DNA from: Pogostemon cablin
Taxonomy: Eukaryota > Streptophyta > Magnoliopsida > Lamiales > Lamiaceae
Direction of reading: 5' to 3'
Length of the DNA stretch: 64,000 nt
Assembly (NCBI GenBank): GCA_023678885.1
Contig: CM042985.1
Span: forward strand, 3,460,985 to 3,524,984
The notes under the pieces are model-generated. The model made no database searches. It saw only the letters and a list, made by a program, of their open reading frames with translations, and was not told where the DNA came from. Shown one piece after another: positions 12,379 through 22,026 of this stretch. The position numbers and the translations under genes are program-made. Positions within the stretch are counted from its first letter, which is position 1; each line of letters opens with the position of its first letter.

Positions 12379-14470
12379 ATGAAAAGGATTGCAATGAGAA
12401 GGGCATTATGGGAATACAGACCATTCCAAAGGTACAGACGTGGGTATTCCCAGAGTGCATATGCATGCGCCGCCGCCGGAGATCTAAACTTACTCCCCAA
12501 ACTGCCCCCCTTCGACTACACTCCGCCGCCGTACAAGGGCCCCACTGCCGCCGAAATCTTGGCGAAGCGGAGGGAGTTTCTCAGCCCCTCCATGTTTTAC
12601 TTTTACAGCAAACCTGTGAGTTATACACTGCAATTGATCACCTCCCTTCTTGCAGTGTTTGATCTTCTGTTATTCCAACAATTTAACTGAATCACTGCCT
12701 AAAAACAGGTGAACATTGTCCATGGAAAGATGCAGTACTTGTTCGACGAAAACGGACGTCGTTACCTGGATGCATTCGGAGGCATCGCCACCGTGTGCTG
12801 CGGCCACTGCCATCCTGATGTGGTTAAGGCCATTGTGGATCAAACCAACACTCTGCAGCATTCAACTATTCTTTATCTCAATCATGCAATTGCTGATTTT
12901 GCTCAGGCTTTAGCTTCTAAATTACCTGGTGATCTCAAAGTAATAATTTTTTATCAATACTTCATGATGATGGTTCTATGTAAGAAAACACTGAGAATGA
13001 GTCTAAATTAACAGGTTGTTTTCTTCACCAATTCCGGGACAGAGGCGAATGAGCTAGCGATGATGATGGCTCGATTGTACACAGGTTGTCATGATATCAT
13101 ATCGTTAAGAAATGCATATCATGGAAACGCCTCAGGAACCATGGGGGCTACTGCACAGTGTAACTGGAAATTCAATGTCATTCAGGTCCTAATTCTGCTA
13201 CAAATTTAAATAAATATCATTTGTTATTCCAAGATTTTGTTCTGATTGGTCTTTTCTAATAGAGTGGGATTCATCATGCTATGAATCCTGATCCATATAG
13301 AGGGATCTTTGGATCGGACGGCGAAAAATACGCCAAGGATGTTCAAGATTTGATTCAATATGGAACATCAGGTCATGTTGCTGCTTTCATGTCCGAAGCT
13401 ATACAGGTGAGGTCTCATCATTCATGTAATAAACAAGAAAACAGCACAACTATGATCAAACTATGACTGACAGGGTGTTGGTGGGATCGTCGAGTTAGCT
13501 CCGGGTTACTTACCTGCTGTATACAACAGCATCAGGAAGGCAGGAGGCCTCTGCATAGCAGACGAGGTTCAGTCGGGTTTTGCTCGAACCGGGAGCCATT
13601 ACTGGGGCTTTCAAACTCAAGGGGTTGTTCCTGACATAGTTACAATGGCAAAGGTTAGTCCATCTCTATACAACTTAACTATCAAACTATCAGACCAAAC
13701 TACATGTTCATTGTAATAAGAATACTCTATGAATATGCAGGGGATTGGGAACGGAATCCCCCTGGGCGCGGTGGTGACCACGCCCAAGATTGCAGAGGTC
13801 TTGACTCGGAGAAGCTACTTCAATACGTTCGGAGGGAACCCTGTGTGTACAGCAGCAGGACTTGCTGTGCTTAAAGTGATCGAGAGAGAATGTCTGCAAG
13901 AGAATGCTCATGTAGTTGGTTCTTATTTGAAAGATCGCCTCAACCACCTCAAAGACAAGCATGAAAGTAAAGCCAAGTCCTACTTAATTACTACAACATG
14001 CAAGAGATATTTTTCAATCTCATGGATATCTTCCCTTTGTAGTTATTGGTGATGTGAGAGGAAGAGGATTGATGCTCGGGGTTGAACTAGTCACTGACCG
14101 AGCGACGAAAACCCCGGCAAAGGTTGAAATAATGCAAGCATTGGAACACATGAAAGGTACATAACTATTCATTCTTTGATTCTATTCCTGATGTCAAGCT
14201 TAGTTTATTGAAAAAAAAAAAGAAAATCTAATGATCTATGTCTGATTTATGATGAAGATATGGGAGTACTGGTTGGAAAAGGAGGGTTCTTTGGGAATGT
14301 TTTCAGAATTACACCTCCATTGTGTTTCAGCAAGGAAGATGCTGGTAAGTTGATTGTTTTAATTCTAGTGTAAATCTCAAATTGTAACCTAGTAGTGTTA
14401 TCTTAGTTCTTTGTATTTGAAAACAGATTTTCTGGTGGATGTGATGGATTATGCAATGACTAAGCTGTGA
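12379..14470 (+). CDS. AGXT2: Alanine:glyoxylate aminotransferase 2 homologue, mitochondrial
   Basis: Nine exons: 12379-12615, 12709-12939, 13015-13185, 13263-13406, 13474-13653, 13741-13966, 14043-14156, 14258-14344 and 14427-14470. All borders are GT-AG and the total is 477 aa, the usual length for plant AGT2/AGT3-type proteins. The N-terminus (MKRIAMRRALWEY, RRGYSQ) is arginine-rich without acids, as expected for a mitochondrial presequence. The class-III aminotransferase core follows: FFTNSGTEANELAMMMARLY (phosphate/PLP contacts), RNAYHGN, and IADEVQSGFARTG with the PLP-binding Asp. The Schiff-base lysine is in MAKGIGNGIPLGAV at the exon 5/6 border; FNTFGGNPV comes next. The family transfers the amino group of alanine (or beta-aminoisobutyrate) to glyoxylate or pyruvate. 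Plant relatives are AGT2, AGT3 and PYD4; I cannot tell which orthologue this is. No damage is visible. Confidence 0.9.
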
Positions 14471-15907
14471 AGTTTGAATCACTGAATCAGTGTTGGCCAC
14501 CAGCTGCACTTGATGATGTACTTAAAGTACTAGAAATGATCATGTGAATCCCTGAATTAATTATTGCATTTTAAGTTTGTTTAATTATTGAATCTTGAAA
14601 AACTGACAACTGAAACCTAAGTTGTAAAATGACCCACTTAAAAGCCCTCCCTACAACCTTCTGCAATTCCATACCACAACATTAATTCCCACCCTGTCAA
14701 AACAATGACCAAAACAGAAAAGGATAGCAGGGTTCTAGGGACGTTATTGGATCAGTATCAATGATCACAGGGGCAAATTAGTCATAATCCTTTCTACATC
14801 TTAAATGGATCTGCAATGTATAAACGAATGAGAGATCTCTATAAAATATGAAAAAACAAAATGCAGTTAATTAAGTTGATCAAATGAAGTGATGAGAATA
14901 CAAAATATACTTCTTCTAATTCATAATAAACACATGCTGCACAGCAGACTTCTTACTCTACAACATAACACATGAGCATGCCAAAAGAAATCACAATGCA
15001 CATAAAACAGGCAGACTAATTTAAAAGGATCGGACAATCTAGCATAAGAATTTCGTAGAAGCTAATTAAAAAAATAATAATAACATAATTTCAACACAAT
15101 CACAATATGTAACCATCATACTCAAGTTTGCAGACAAGTGCTATAAATACCTTCCCAAGATCATAAAAGAAGGAACTGAAGACTGCTACAGATCTGAGGA
15201 ATCAACTTAAGGTTAATTTAATCAATTGAAGTGATAGGCCACATCAATGAATCATGAGTAAGTTTGAAACTGCTCCAGATTGAAATACAATCAGAATCAG
15301 GTATTAGAGATTGTTGTAGTGGTAGAACAGGATTAAGCCGCTAAACACTGCGTAATTGGGCTACGAGTTAACTGGGTCCGTCCAAATGGGCTACGAGTTC
15401 TCAATGGACTAGATAATTGGGCCATCGCCCCACCACGATTAAATTGCGGTATTGTCAACAAAAAGAAATCAAAACACCACATCATAACATAATCTCTCTC
15501 CTTTAACATAACAAACTTAAATGTAATTAAAAAATCAAGAAAAAATAAGCCAACAAACACACTACCATTCCTTTATAGAAACCAAACACACCTGTAGTAA
15601 AACTCAATACGAAAAATAAAAAATAATTATAAAATAAATTAATTGGATGATAAAGTTAACCTCATAAACTCAATCAATTGGTTCAGCTGTTACTTGTTGG
15701 GCTATCTTGTAAGGCTAAGATCTTTACAAAAAAAATATGATAAATATATATACACACACATATCATCATCATCCATATATTAAATAACTTACCAATAGTT
15801 GTTTGAATAACTTGTTGGCCAAAGCAAGATGAGTGACTTCTTTTTCATCTCCTCCCCGTTAACCCTTTGATTTGAATATAAATGAGCCTGAAAATCAAAT
15901 GTTAAAC
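14471..15907. other. 3' flank of the AGXT2-type gene and intergenic DNA
   Basis: No gene is recognised. Around 15350-15430 the phrase GGGCTACGAGTT occurs twice in a GC-richer patch that may be an old repeat. The rest is AT-rich. Confidence 0.4.
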
Positions 15908-15912
15908 ATAAG

Positions 15913-16166
15913 TGTTAGGTGGATAGGGTCGTCATCGTCGTCCGTGTTCGTCGTCTACGCCGGAGAAGGTGGTCGAGGGAAGAACTCCACAGTTCTCAGA
16001 TTCCCGTTGAACTCACACAAGAATTCAAATCCACGTTCTACCCGAGAGGGTCACAAATGGGTGATTAAATAGGCCACAAGTGTAAGACTATGGGCCAAGA
16101 CAAACTTGGCCTAATACTTTGAGAAAGAAGACCGGCATTTGGGCCAAAAGCCCAACGGGCCCAACA
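15913..16166 (-). repeat. LTR of the inverted-block Copia (3' LTR in element sense)
   Basis: Begins TGTTAGGTGGATAGGG and ends CGGGCCCAACA on the plus strand. It is followed on the right by an antisense polypurine tract, so it is the 3' LTR of a minus-strand element. Confidence 0.9.
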
Positions 16167-16455
16167 AATCTCCACCTTGGCCCAAATCATCTACCCTTGT
16201 GTATAACTAAATGGGAATTCATCATTGCACTTTTCCCGGACACCTGCAAAACGAAAGACACAAAGTCAAATGCAAGATCCAGAAATTTGACACAAAAGTC
16301 AAGGTATCACAAAAGATACACAAATCTAAGCCGAAGCAAAGATCACGGACACATAGTCACAAAATATTTAAAATATCCCAAGGACAAAATAAACGGAGCA
16401 CACAAGCTCAAGAGTGGACACAACATCCACGGAAAAGAACTGCATACAACATGCT

Positions 16456-17688
16456 TCAATCAAGAGAGTCGAAATTTAAAGTCCTCATGCAAGACCTAAA
16501 TTTTTCAACAGATAAGCATTTAGTACCCATATCAGCAAGATTAAACTCAGATGCAATATTTTCCAGGTTAACAATACCTTTTTCCACAATATCACGAATG
16601 AAATGATACCTAACATCTATATGCTTGGTTCTATCATGGAAAACAGGATTTTTACACAACTGAATAGCAGACATACTATCAGAAAACACAGTGACACATT
16701 TGTCAGGAAAACCTATTTCATTCAGAAGGCCTTGCAGCCAAATAGCTTCCTTTAAAGCATCAGTAATAGCCACGTATTCAGATTCAGTTGTAGATAAAGC
16801 AACCACATGCTGTAACTGAGATTTCCAACTTATGCAAGAGCCACATAAAGTAAACACATAAGAAGTTGTGGACTTCCTATTATCCTTATCATTTGCATAA
16901 TTGGAATCAACATAGCCAACAAGGCTCACACCATTTGCAGATTTGGAAAAGCGCAAACTTACCTTCATGGAGCCCTTGAGGTATCTCAAGAGCCATTTCA
17001 AAGCCTCCCAATGAGGCGCACCTGGATTAGCCATATACCTACTCAAGCAACTAACAGAATATGCAATATCTGGTCTAGTGTTAACCATAAGATACATAAC
17101 AGACCCAATGGCATTGGAATAAGGAACCTTTTCCATTTCAGCAATTTCAGAATCAGTCTTTGGAGACTGATCCTTACTTAACACAAAGTGAGCAGCAAGA
17201 GGTACATTCACAGTTTTAGCAGACATCATAGAGAATTTACTCAAAATCTTTTCAACATATGAAATCTGATTAAGCAAGAGAACATGGTTCTTCCTATCTC
17301 TATCAATGTTCATTCCAAGAATTCTTTTAGCATCTCCAAGATCTTTCATATCAAAATTATCACATAGACTCTTTTGAACAAGCTCAACATACTCAAGATC
17401 AGGGCTAACAATTAGCATATCATCCACATATATGAGCAGAAAAACAGGAACAGAAGTATCAATCTTGAAGTAAAGGCAATTATCATGCAAGCTTCTCTTA
17501 AACTTCAACGATGTCATGCATTGATCAAACTTCTTATTCCACTGTCTAGGAGATTGTTTCAAGCCATACAAGGATTTCTTCAAATAACATACATGATCAG
17601 GATTTTTGGGGTCCACAAAACCCTCAGGTTGTTTCATGAAATTTTTTTTGTCCAAATCACCATTAAGAAAAGCCGTTTTTACATCCAT
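16456..17688 (-). CDS. Copia reverse transcriptase (C-terminal part) and RNase H
   Basis: An open frame of 410 aa starting at MDVKTAFLNG, a point normally inside the RT domain. RT hallmarks follow: LYGLKQSPRQW and the catalytic YVDDML. The Copia RNase H comes next (GYVDSNYA, TTESEYVA, DSMSAIQLCKNP, HIDVRYHFIRD) and ends at LADMGTKCL. The frame has no stop codon. Its ATG is not a natural start: it marks the rearrangement breakpoint, and the missing N-terminal RT residues lie inverted near 21000-21190 and in the duplicated arm at 21190-21326. As placed it should not be translated as part of a full polyprotein. Confidence 0.85.
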   Translation of the reverse strand: MDVKTAFLNGDLDKKNFMKQPEGFVDPKNPDHVCYLKKSLYGLKQSPRQWNKKFDQCMTSLKFKRSLHDNCLYFKIDTSVPVFLLIYVDDMLIVSPDLEYVELVQKSLCDNFDMKDLGDAKRILGMNIDRDRKNHVLLLNQISYVEKILSKFSMMSAKTVNVPLAAHFVLSKDQSPKTDSEIAEMEKVPYSNAIGSVMYLMVNTRPDIAYSVSCLSRYMANPGAPHWEALKWLLRYLKGSMKVSLRFSKSANGVSLVGYVDSNYANDKDNRKSTTSYVFTLCGSCISWKSQLQHVVALSTTESEYVAITDALKEAIWLQGLLNEIGFPDKCVTVFSDSMSAIQLCKNPVFHDRTKHIDVRYHFIRDIVEKGIVNLENIASEFNLADMGTKCLSVEKFRSCMRTLNFDSLD

Positions 17689-17689
17689 T

Positions 17690-18417
17690 GGATCTGGGCA
17701 GATTGGAAACGCGACGCCGTCGTGCTTGTCATCTGGAGCTGACCGCCGGATACTGCCGGATCTGCTGACCGCCGGAGTTGACCGCCGGAGCTAGGGTTCC
17801 GGTCAGATTGGAGTGTCCATTTTGAGGAAGGGAAGTGTCTCTCCTCTTCTCCTTTTATATTGTTCTGAAAAATTTCAGATTTGTTTTGTTATTTTTCTGG
17901 ATTGTTCCTTTCTGAAAATTTTCAGATTGTGCCTTCACTAACCCCCAATGTTTCTCACTTTGTGTGTAGGTTGAAACTTGGAGTGGAGGCTGCCCCGTTC
18001 GTGTTTGGTACGTGAACAAGACTACGAGGGATCCGCCCCCGTTAAGTAACGGGCTGGTGGCTCGTAGAGGTGGTACGGTGTTCTCGTCGGAGACACCGCT
18101 CTGGTGAAATAGCTTGAGCTTCTTCTTGTTTTATTTTCTTGTCTGATGCCCTGAGGCGGCTTGCCCTCTTATTTGCTCTTGTGTGATGCCCTGAGGCGGC
18201 TGGCCCTCTTATTACTGTTCTTATTTGTTTCTTTTGTGAAACTGTTATCTTAGTCTTTCAATTTCCACTGCTGAAAATCTGTCCTTGTGTGTTATACTGC
18301 TCCGTTTCTAGCTTTGTGTGTGATTAGAGTAGTGTCAACCTGGTGTGTGACAGATTGTTGCTCTGTATTTCTGTATTTTCTCCGTTCAAAGTGTGTTCTA
18401 CTCAACTTTAAATACCC
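17690..18417 (+). other. Copia leader / 5' UTR within the inverted block
   Basis: Directly upstream of gag. A GC-rich stretch (17690-17800, repeated CCGCCGGA) is followed by a T-rich leader. A direct repeat of about 40 bp lies at 18144-18213 (TGATGCCCTGAGGCGGCT twice). The part around 17815-17970 resembles 26840-26960. Confidence 0.55.
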
Positions 18418-19299
18418 ATGGCTTCGTCTTCGTTTGGACAAGCACCGTTTGATGGTAAGCGAGACTTCAGTATCTGGAAACAGAAAATGAAGTACATACT
18501 CATTCAACAAAGGGTATTCAAAGCTGTAGATCACTCATATGATAAGGATGATACACCTGCTAAAATGACTGAGATGAATGAGCTTGCTTTATCTGCGATT
18601 ATCTAGAATCTTTCTGATCCTGTGCTTAGAAAAGTTGGTGTGCATGAGTCCGCAAAAGTTTTGTGGGAATCGTTGGATAAGCTGTACACTGAAACATCTT
18701 TGCCTAGTAAAATGTTTCTTCTAGAAAAATTCTTTCGTTTTAAACTTGATTTAAACAAAGATGTTGAAGAAAATTTGGATGTGTTCGCGAAATTGATTCA
18801 AGATATTAAGCTAACTGGTGACAAGCATATTGATGAATACACTCCTATTGTGCTTTTAAATGCTATACCTGATTCTTACAATGATGTCAAGTCTGCTATA
18901 AAGTATGGTCGTGATGACGTTACTCTTGATATTGTGGTGAATGCCTTAAAAAGCAAAGAGCATGATTTAAAACAAAATAGGGGTGTTAAGAATTCTGGGG
19001 AGGTTATGCATGTTAAGGGGAAACCTAACAATCGTAACAAGAACAAGAACAACAATAAGAACAAGGACAAAAATTCTGATGTGAAATCCCAGAATGATCA
19101 GAATGGGGACAAGAAAAAGAAGAAATGCTTTAATTGCCATGAAAGGGGACATTTTGCAAACAAGTGTCCTCATCCTAAGAGGAATAATTCTAATGATCAT
19201 GCTAATGTTGCCTCTGAATCTGTGAATTATGGTGATGTGTTTGCTATTTCTGATAATTGTGTGAATTCTGTGCATTCATCTCTGTGTGATAGTGAATGA
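18418..19299 (+). pseudogene. Copia gag (UBN2 type) with zinc knuckle, one stop codon
   Basis: The frame opens at ATG 18418 (MASSSFGQAPFDGKRDFSIW, typical Copia gag start). It is interrupted by TAG at 18604-18606, then continues in the same frame to 19299. The zinc knuckle CFNCHERGHFANKCP (CX2CX4HX4C) lies near 19128-19172, after a Lys/Asn-rich linker. The next codon at the end is TGA where a Trp before the protease motif would be expected, so gag and pol are separated by a second nonsense codon. Confidence 0.85.
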
Positions 19300-19302
19300 C
19301 TT

Positions 19303-21021
19303 GTGGATTTCGGTTGCACATTTCATATGAAACCTTTTAAACATCTGTTCTCTTCATATAAAAATGTTTCTCATGGATCTGTGTCTATGGCTAATGAAAG
19401 AAGATGTGATGTGCTTGGTGTTGGTGACATTTGCTTGCGTTTTGAAGATGATTCTGTGTTCACTTTGAAAAACGTGCGACATGTGCCTGATTTGTGTAAC
19501 AATTTGATTTCCTGTGCTGCACTTGAAGATGAGGGGCTTGAGGGTAGGTGGGGAAAGGGTTGCATGTCTATTGTAAAGGGTTCTGTGCCCATCTTTAATG
19601 CTGAAAAAAGGAATAACCTGTATGTTTGTTGTGCTAAATCTGTTGTTATGTCTGCTAACGCGGTTAAAGAAGATAAAACAAATATTTGGCATGGTAGGTT
19701 AGGTCACATGAGTGGAAAAGGTCTTGAAATATTGCATAAAACTGGTTCTTTTGGTAATGATAAGCTTACATGCATTCCTTTCTGTGATTCTTGTGTGCAA
19801 GGCAAACATGCGAAGGTGAAATTTCCTGTTTTCCCATACCCTAAGACTTCTTCGTGTAGTGATATACTTGAGTACCTGCATGCTGATGTGTGGGGGCCTT
19901 CTAGTGAGCCAACTCAAGGTGGCAATGTGTATTTTCTGTCCATTATTGATGATTTTTCAAGAAAAGTGTGGGTAATTTTGCTTAAAAACAAATCTGATGT
20001 TTTTGAAAAGTTCAAAAATTGGAAAACTTTGATTGAAAATCAAATGGGTAAAAAGATTAAGTATCTTAGAACTGATAATGGATTGGAATTTTGCAATAAT
20101 GCCATGGATGATTTATGTGTCAAATCTGGAATTGTGAGACATAAGTCTGCTCCTTACACTCCCCAACAGAATGGGGTTGCTGAGAGGATGAATAGGACTT
20201 TTTTAGAAAGGGTGAGGAGCATGTTGGTGTCTTTTGAACTTTCTAAAAAGTTTTGGGGTGAGGCGCTTATTACCGCAGCATTTTTAATAAATAAATCCCC
20301 CTCTGTGCCTTTGAAGGGTAAGTGCCCTGACTATGTGTTCTTTGGTAAAAGTATTGATTATTTTGTGCTACGTGTATTTGGCTGTGCTGCGTTTGTGCGT
20401 CAGAAACATGACAAATTGGATCCTAGGAGTAGAAAATGTGTTTTTCTTGGTTATCCTGAGGGTGTTAAAGGTTATAGGCTGTGGGATATCTCTGAACCTG
20501 GTTTCAAAATCGTGATTAGTAGGGATGTGATCTTTAATGAATCTGAATTTCCTTGCTTATCTGCTCATTTGCCTAATGTTGTGCCTTTACATGATCCTAC
20601 CACTTCTTCGAGTGAGGTGGAGTTGTCTCCTGTGTTATCTGATGTTGAAAACTTGCCTGACACTGTTGTTGATCAAGAACTTGTTGCCAATGAACCTGTT
20701 ATCAATGATGAAAATGTGCATGATATTCCTGAAGATGATGACTATGTGTTGCCTAGGGATAGACCTAGAAGGAATATTAGGCCACCTGCTAGGTATGATG
20801 ATTTTCATATTGATACTCATGCTTATAATGCGTTTGAAAATGTTGATAATGAACCTAAGACCTATCAAGAGGCTTTAAAATCTGACAATTCTGTGAAATG
20901 GTTAAATGCTATGAAAGATGAAATGAAATCGTTGCATGTTAATCATACTTGGACTCTGGTTCCAAAACCTGCTCATTGCTCTGTTGTTGATTGTAAGTGG
21001 CTTTTCAAAGTGAAACATTAG
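19303..21021 (+). pseudogene. Copia protease-integrase-RT N-terminus, broken
   Basis: 572 codons open after the TGA at 19297-19299. The protease motif is altered: VDFGCTFHM, where Copia elements have DSG, so the catalytic triad is lost. The pre-integrase H-H-C-C zinc site is present (HGRLGHM, FCDSCVQGKHAK). The integrase core has its three acids (LHADVWGP, RTDNGLEF, NGVAERMNRTFLE). The RT N-terminus begins (KWLFKVKH) and stops at TAG 21019-21021. The sequence stays homologous past the stop, up to the breakpoint at 21190. Three nonsense codons in the gag-to-RT block make it coding-dead. Confidence 0.85.
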
Positions 21022-21326
21022 CCTGAAAATGTTAGATTTAAAGTTAGATTGGTAGCAAAAGGTTTTACTCAAAAGGAAGGGGTTGATTATAATGAAATCT
21101 TTGCTCCTGTTGTTAAATTCACCACGATTCGTATAATGCTTGCATTAGTTGCTCATTTTGATTGGGAATTGAAGCAAATGGATGTAAAAATTTCATTATA
21201 ATCAACCCCTTCCTTTTGAGTAAAACATTTTGCTACCAATCTAGCTTTAAATCTAACATTTTCAGGCTCATGTTTCACTTTGAAAAGCCACTTGCAATCA
21301 ACAACAGAGCAATGAGCAGGTTTTGG
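20962..21326. repeat. 137-bp inverted duplication of the RT start
   Basis: Arms 20962-21098 (+) and 21190-21326 (-) pair with about four mismatches, with a 91-bp spacer. Each arm encodes the same RT segment (SVVDCKWLFKVKH). The plus arm has TAG where the minus arm has GAG (Glu). The duplication marks one border of the inverted block. Confidence 0.9.
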
Positions 21327-21754
21327 GCTTGAGGCGGCGCGACCGGCGGGCTGCTGGCGACGGGCTGAGCAGGCCCGGCGACCTTCGAGCGGCGAGCAGC
21401 GGCGACCTTCAGTGGCGAGCTACTCCCCGTCGCGTTTTCGGCGGGTGAAGGGCGGAGTGCTGCAGATCGCGACTCTCTGACCACGGGCGGCGCGATCTGG
21501 ACAGCGGCGGCTTCAACCGGCGACTGCTGGCGACGGCGGCGATTCGATCTGGAGCTGCGGCTGCGCGACTTTCTCTCTCCCACCGGAGGCGAGCGGCGGC
21601 AGTTCCAGGCAGATCCCGGCGGCTGGAGGCGGAGGCTGCTCCGATCCGGTCAAATCGCGACTCAGATCGCGATTCCGGCGAGGAAGTCCGGCGGCGATCT
21701 CCCACCGGCGGCTGACGGTCAGCAGCTTCGGGAGATGGACGGACGACGAAACCC
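21327..21754 (-). other. GC-rich leader between PBS and RT fragment
   Basis: About 430 bp of strongly GC-rich, CCG/GCC-rich sequence in an AT-rich region. It lies between the primer-binding site and the duplicated RT arm and is the outer element's 5' leader. Frames are open in several phases because of composition; I see no known domain. Confidence 0.5.
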
Positions 21755-21766
21755 GCTCTGATACCA
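21755..21766 (-). other. Primer-binding site (initiator Met-tRNA type)
   Basis: GCTCTGATACCA on the plus strand is the complement of TGGTATCAGAGC, one base from the right LTR. It fixes the element's orientation as minus. Confidence 0.9.
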
Positions 21767-21767
21767 C

Positions 21768-22021
21768 TGTTAGGTGGATAGGGTCGTCATCGTCGTCCGT
21801 GTTCGTCGTCTACGCCGGAGAAGGTGATCGAGGGAAGAACTCCACAGTGCTCAGATTCCCGTTGAACTCACACAAGAATTCAAATCCACGTTCTACCCGA
21901 GAGGGTCACAAATGGGTGATTAAATAGGCCACAAGTGTAAGGCTATGGGCCAAGACAAACTTGGCCCAATACTTTGAGAAAGAAGACCGGCATTTGGGCC
22001 AAAAGCCCAACGGGCCCAACA
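21768..22021 (-). repeat. LTR of the inverted-block Copia (5' LTR in element sense)
   Basis: Same length as the left copy, with about four substitutions over 254 bp (about 98% identical by eye). Followed by the target duplication ATAAG. Confidence 0.9.
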
Positions 22022-22026
22022 ATAAG

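Larger units (their letters stand above)
15913..22021 (-). mobile_element. Copia LTR retrotransposon with internally inverted gag-integrase block
   Basis: Two 254-bp LTRs (15913-16166 and 21768-22021) begin TG and end CA, and are flanked by the 5-bp duplication ATAAG (15908-15912 and 22022-22026). I count four differences between the LTRs. The primer-binding site is antisense (GCTCTGATACCA, 21755-21766) and the polypurine tract is antisense just right of the left LTR (reverse strand CCAAGGTGGAGATT). The element is therefore transcribed on the minus strand. RT/RNase H (17688-16456) is on that strand. The gag, protease and integrase frames (18418-21021) are on the plus strand instead. The inverted block is bounded on both sides by AATGGATGTAAAAA. 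A 137-bp inverted duplication of the RT start lies at 20962-21098 / 21190-21326. Confidence 0.88.

Noticed and set aside
18418..21021. A second, independent plus-strand Copia element nested in the first
   Set aside because: There is no second pair of LTRs, primer site or polypurine tract around the plus block. Its end matches the start of the minus RT frame at a shared 14-bp word, so an internal inversion explains it better.
21327..21767. A host gene fragment on the minus strand (open GC-rich frames)
   Set aside because: Several overlapping frames are open only because of GC-rich composition. No domain or conserved motif is visible, and the position between primer site and RT fits an element leader.
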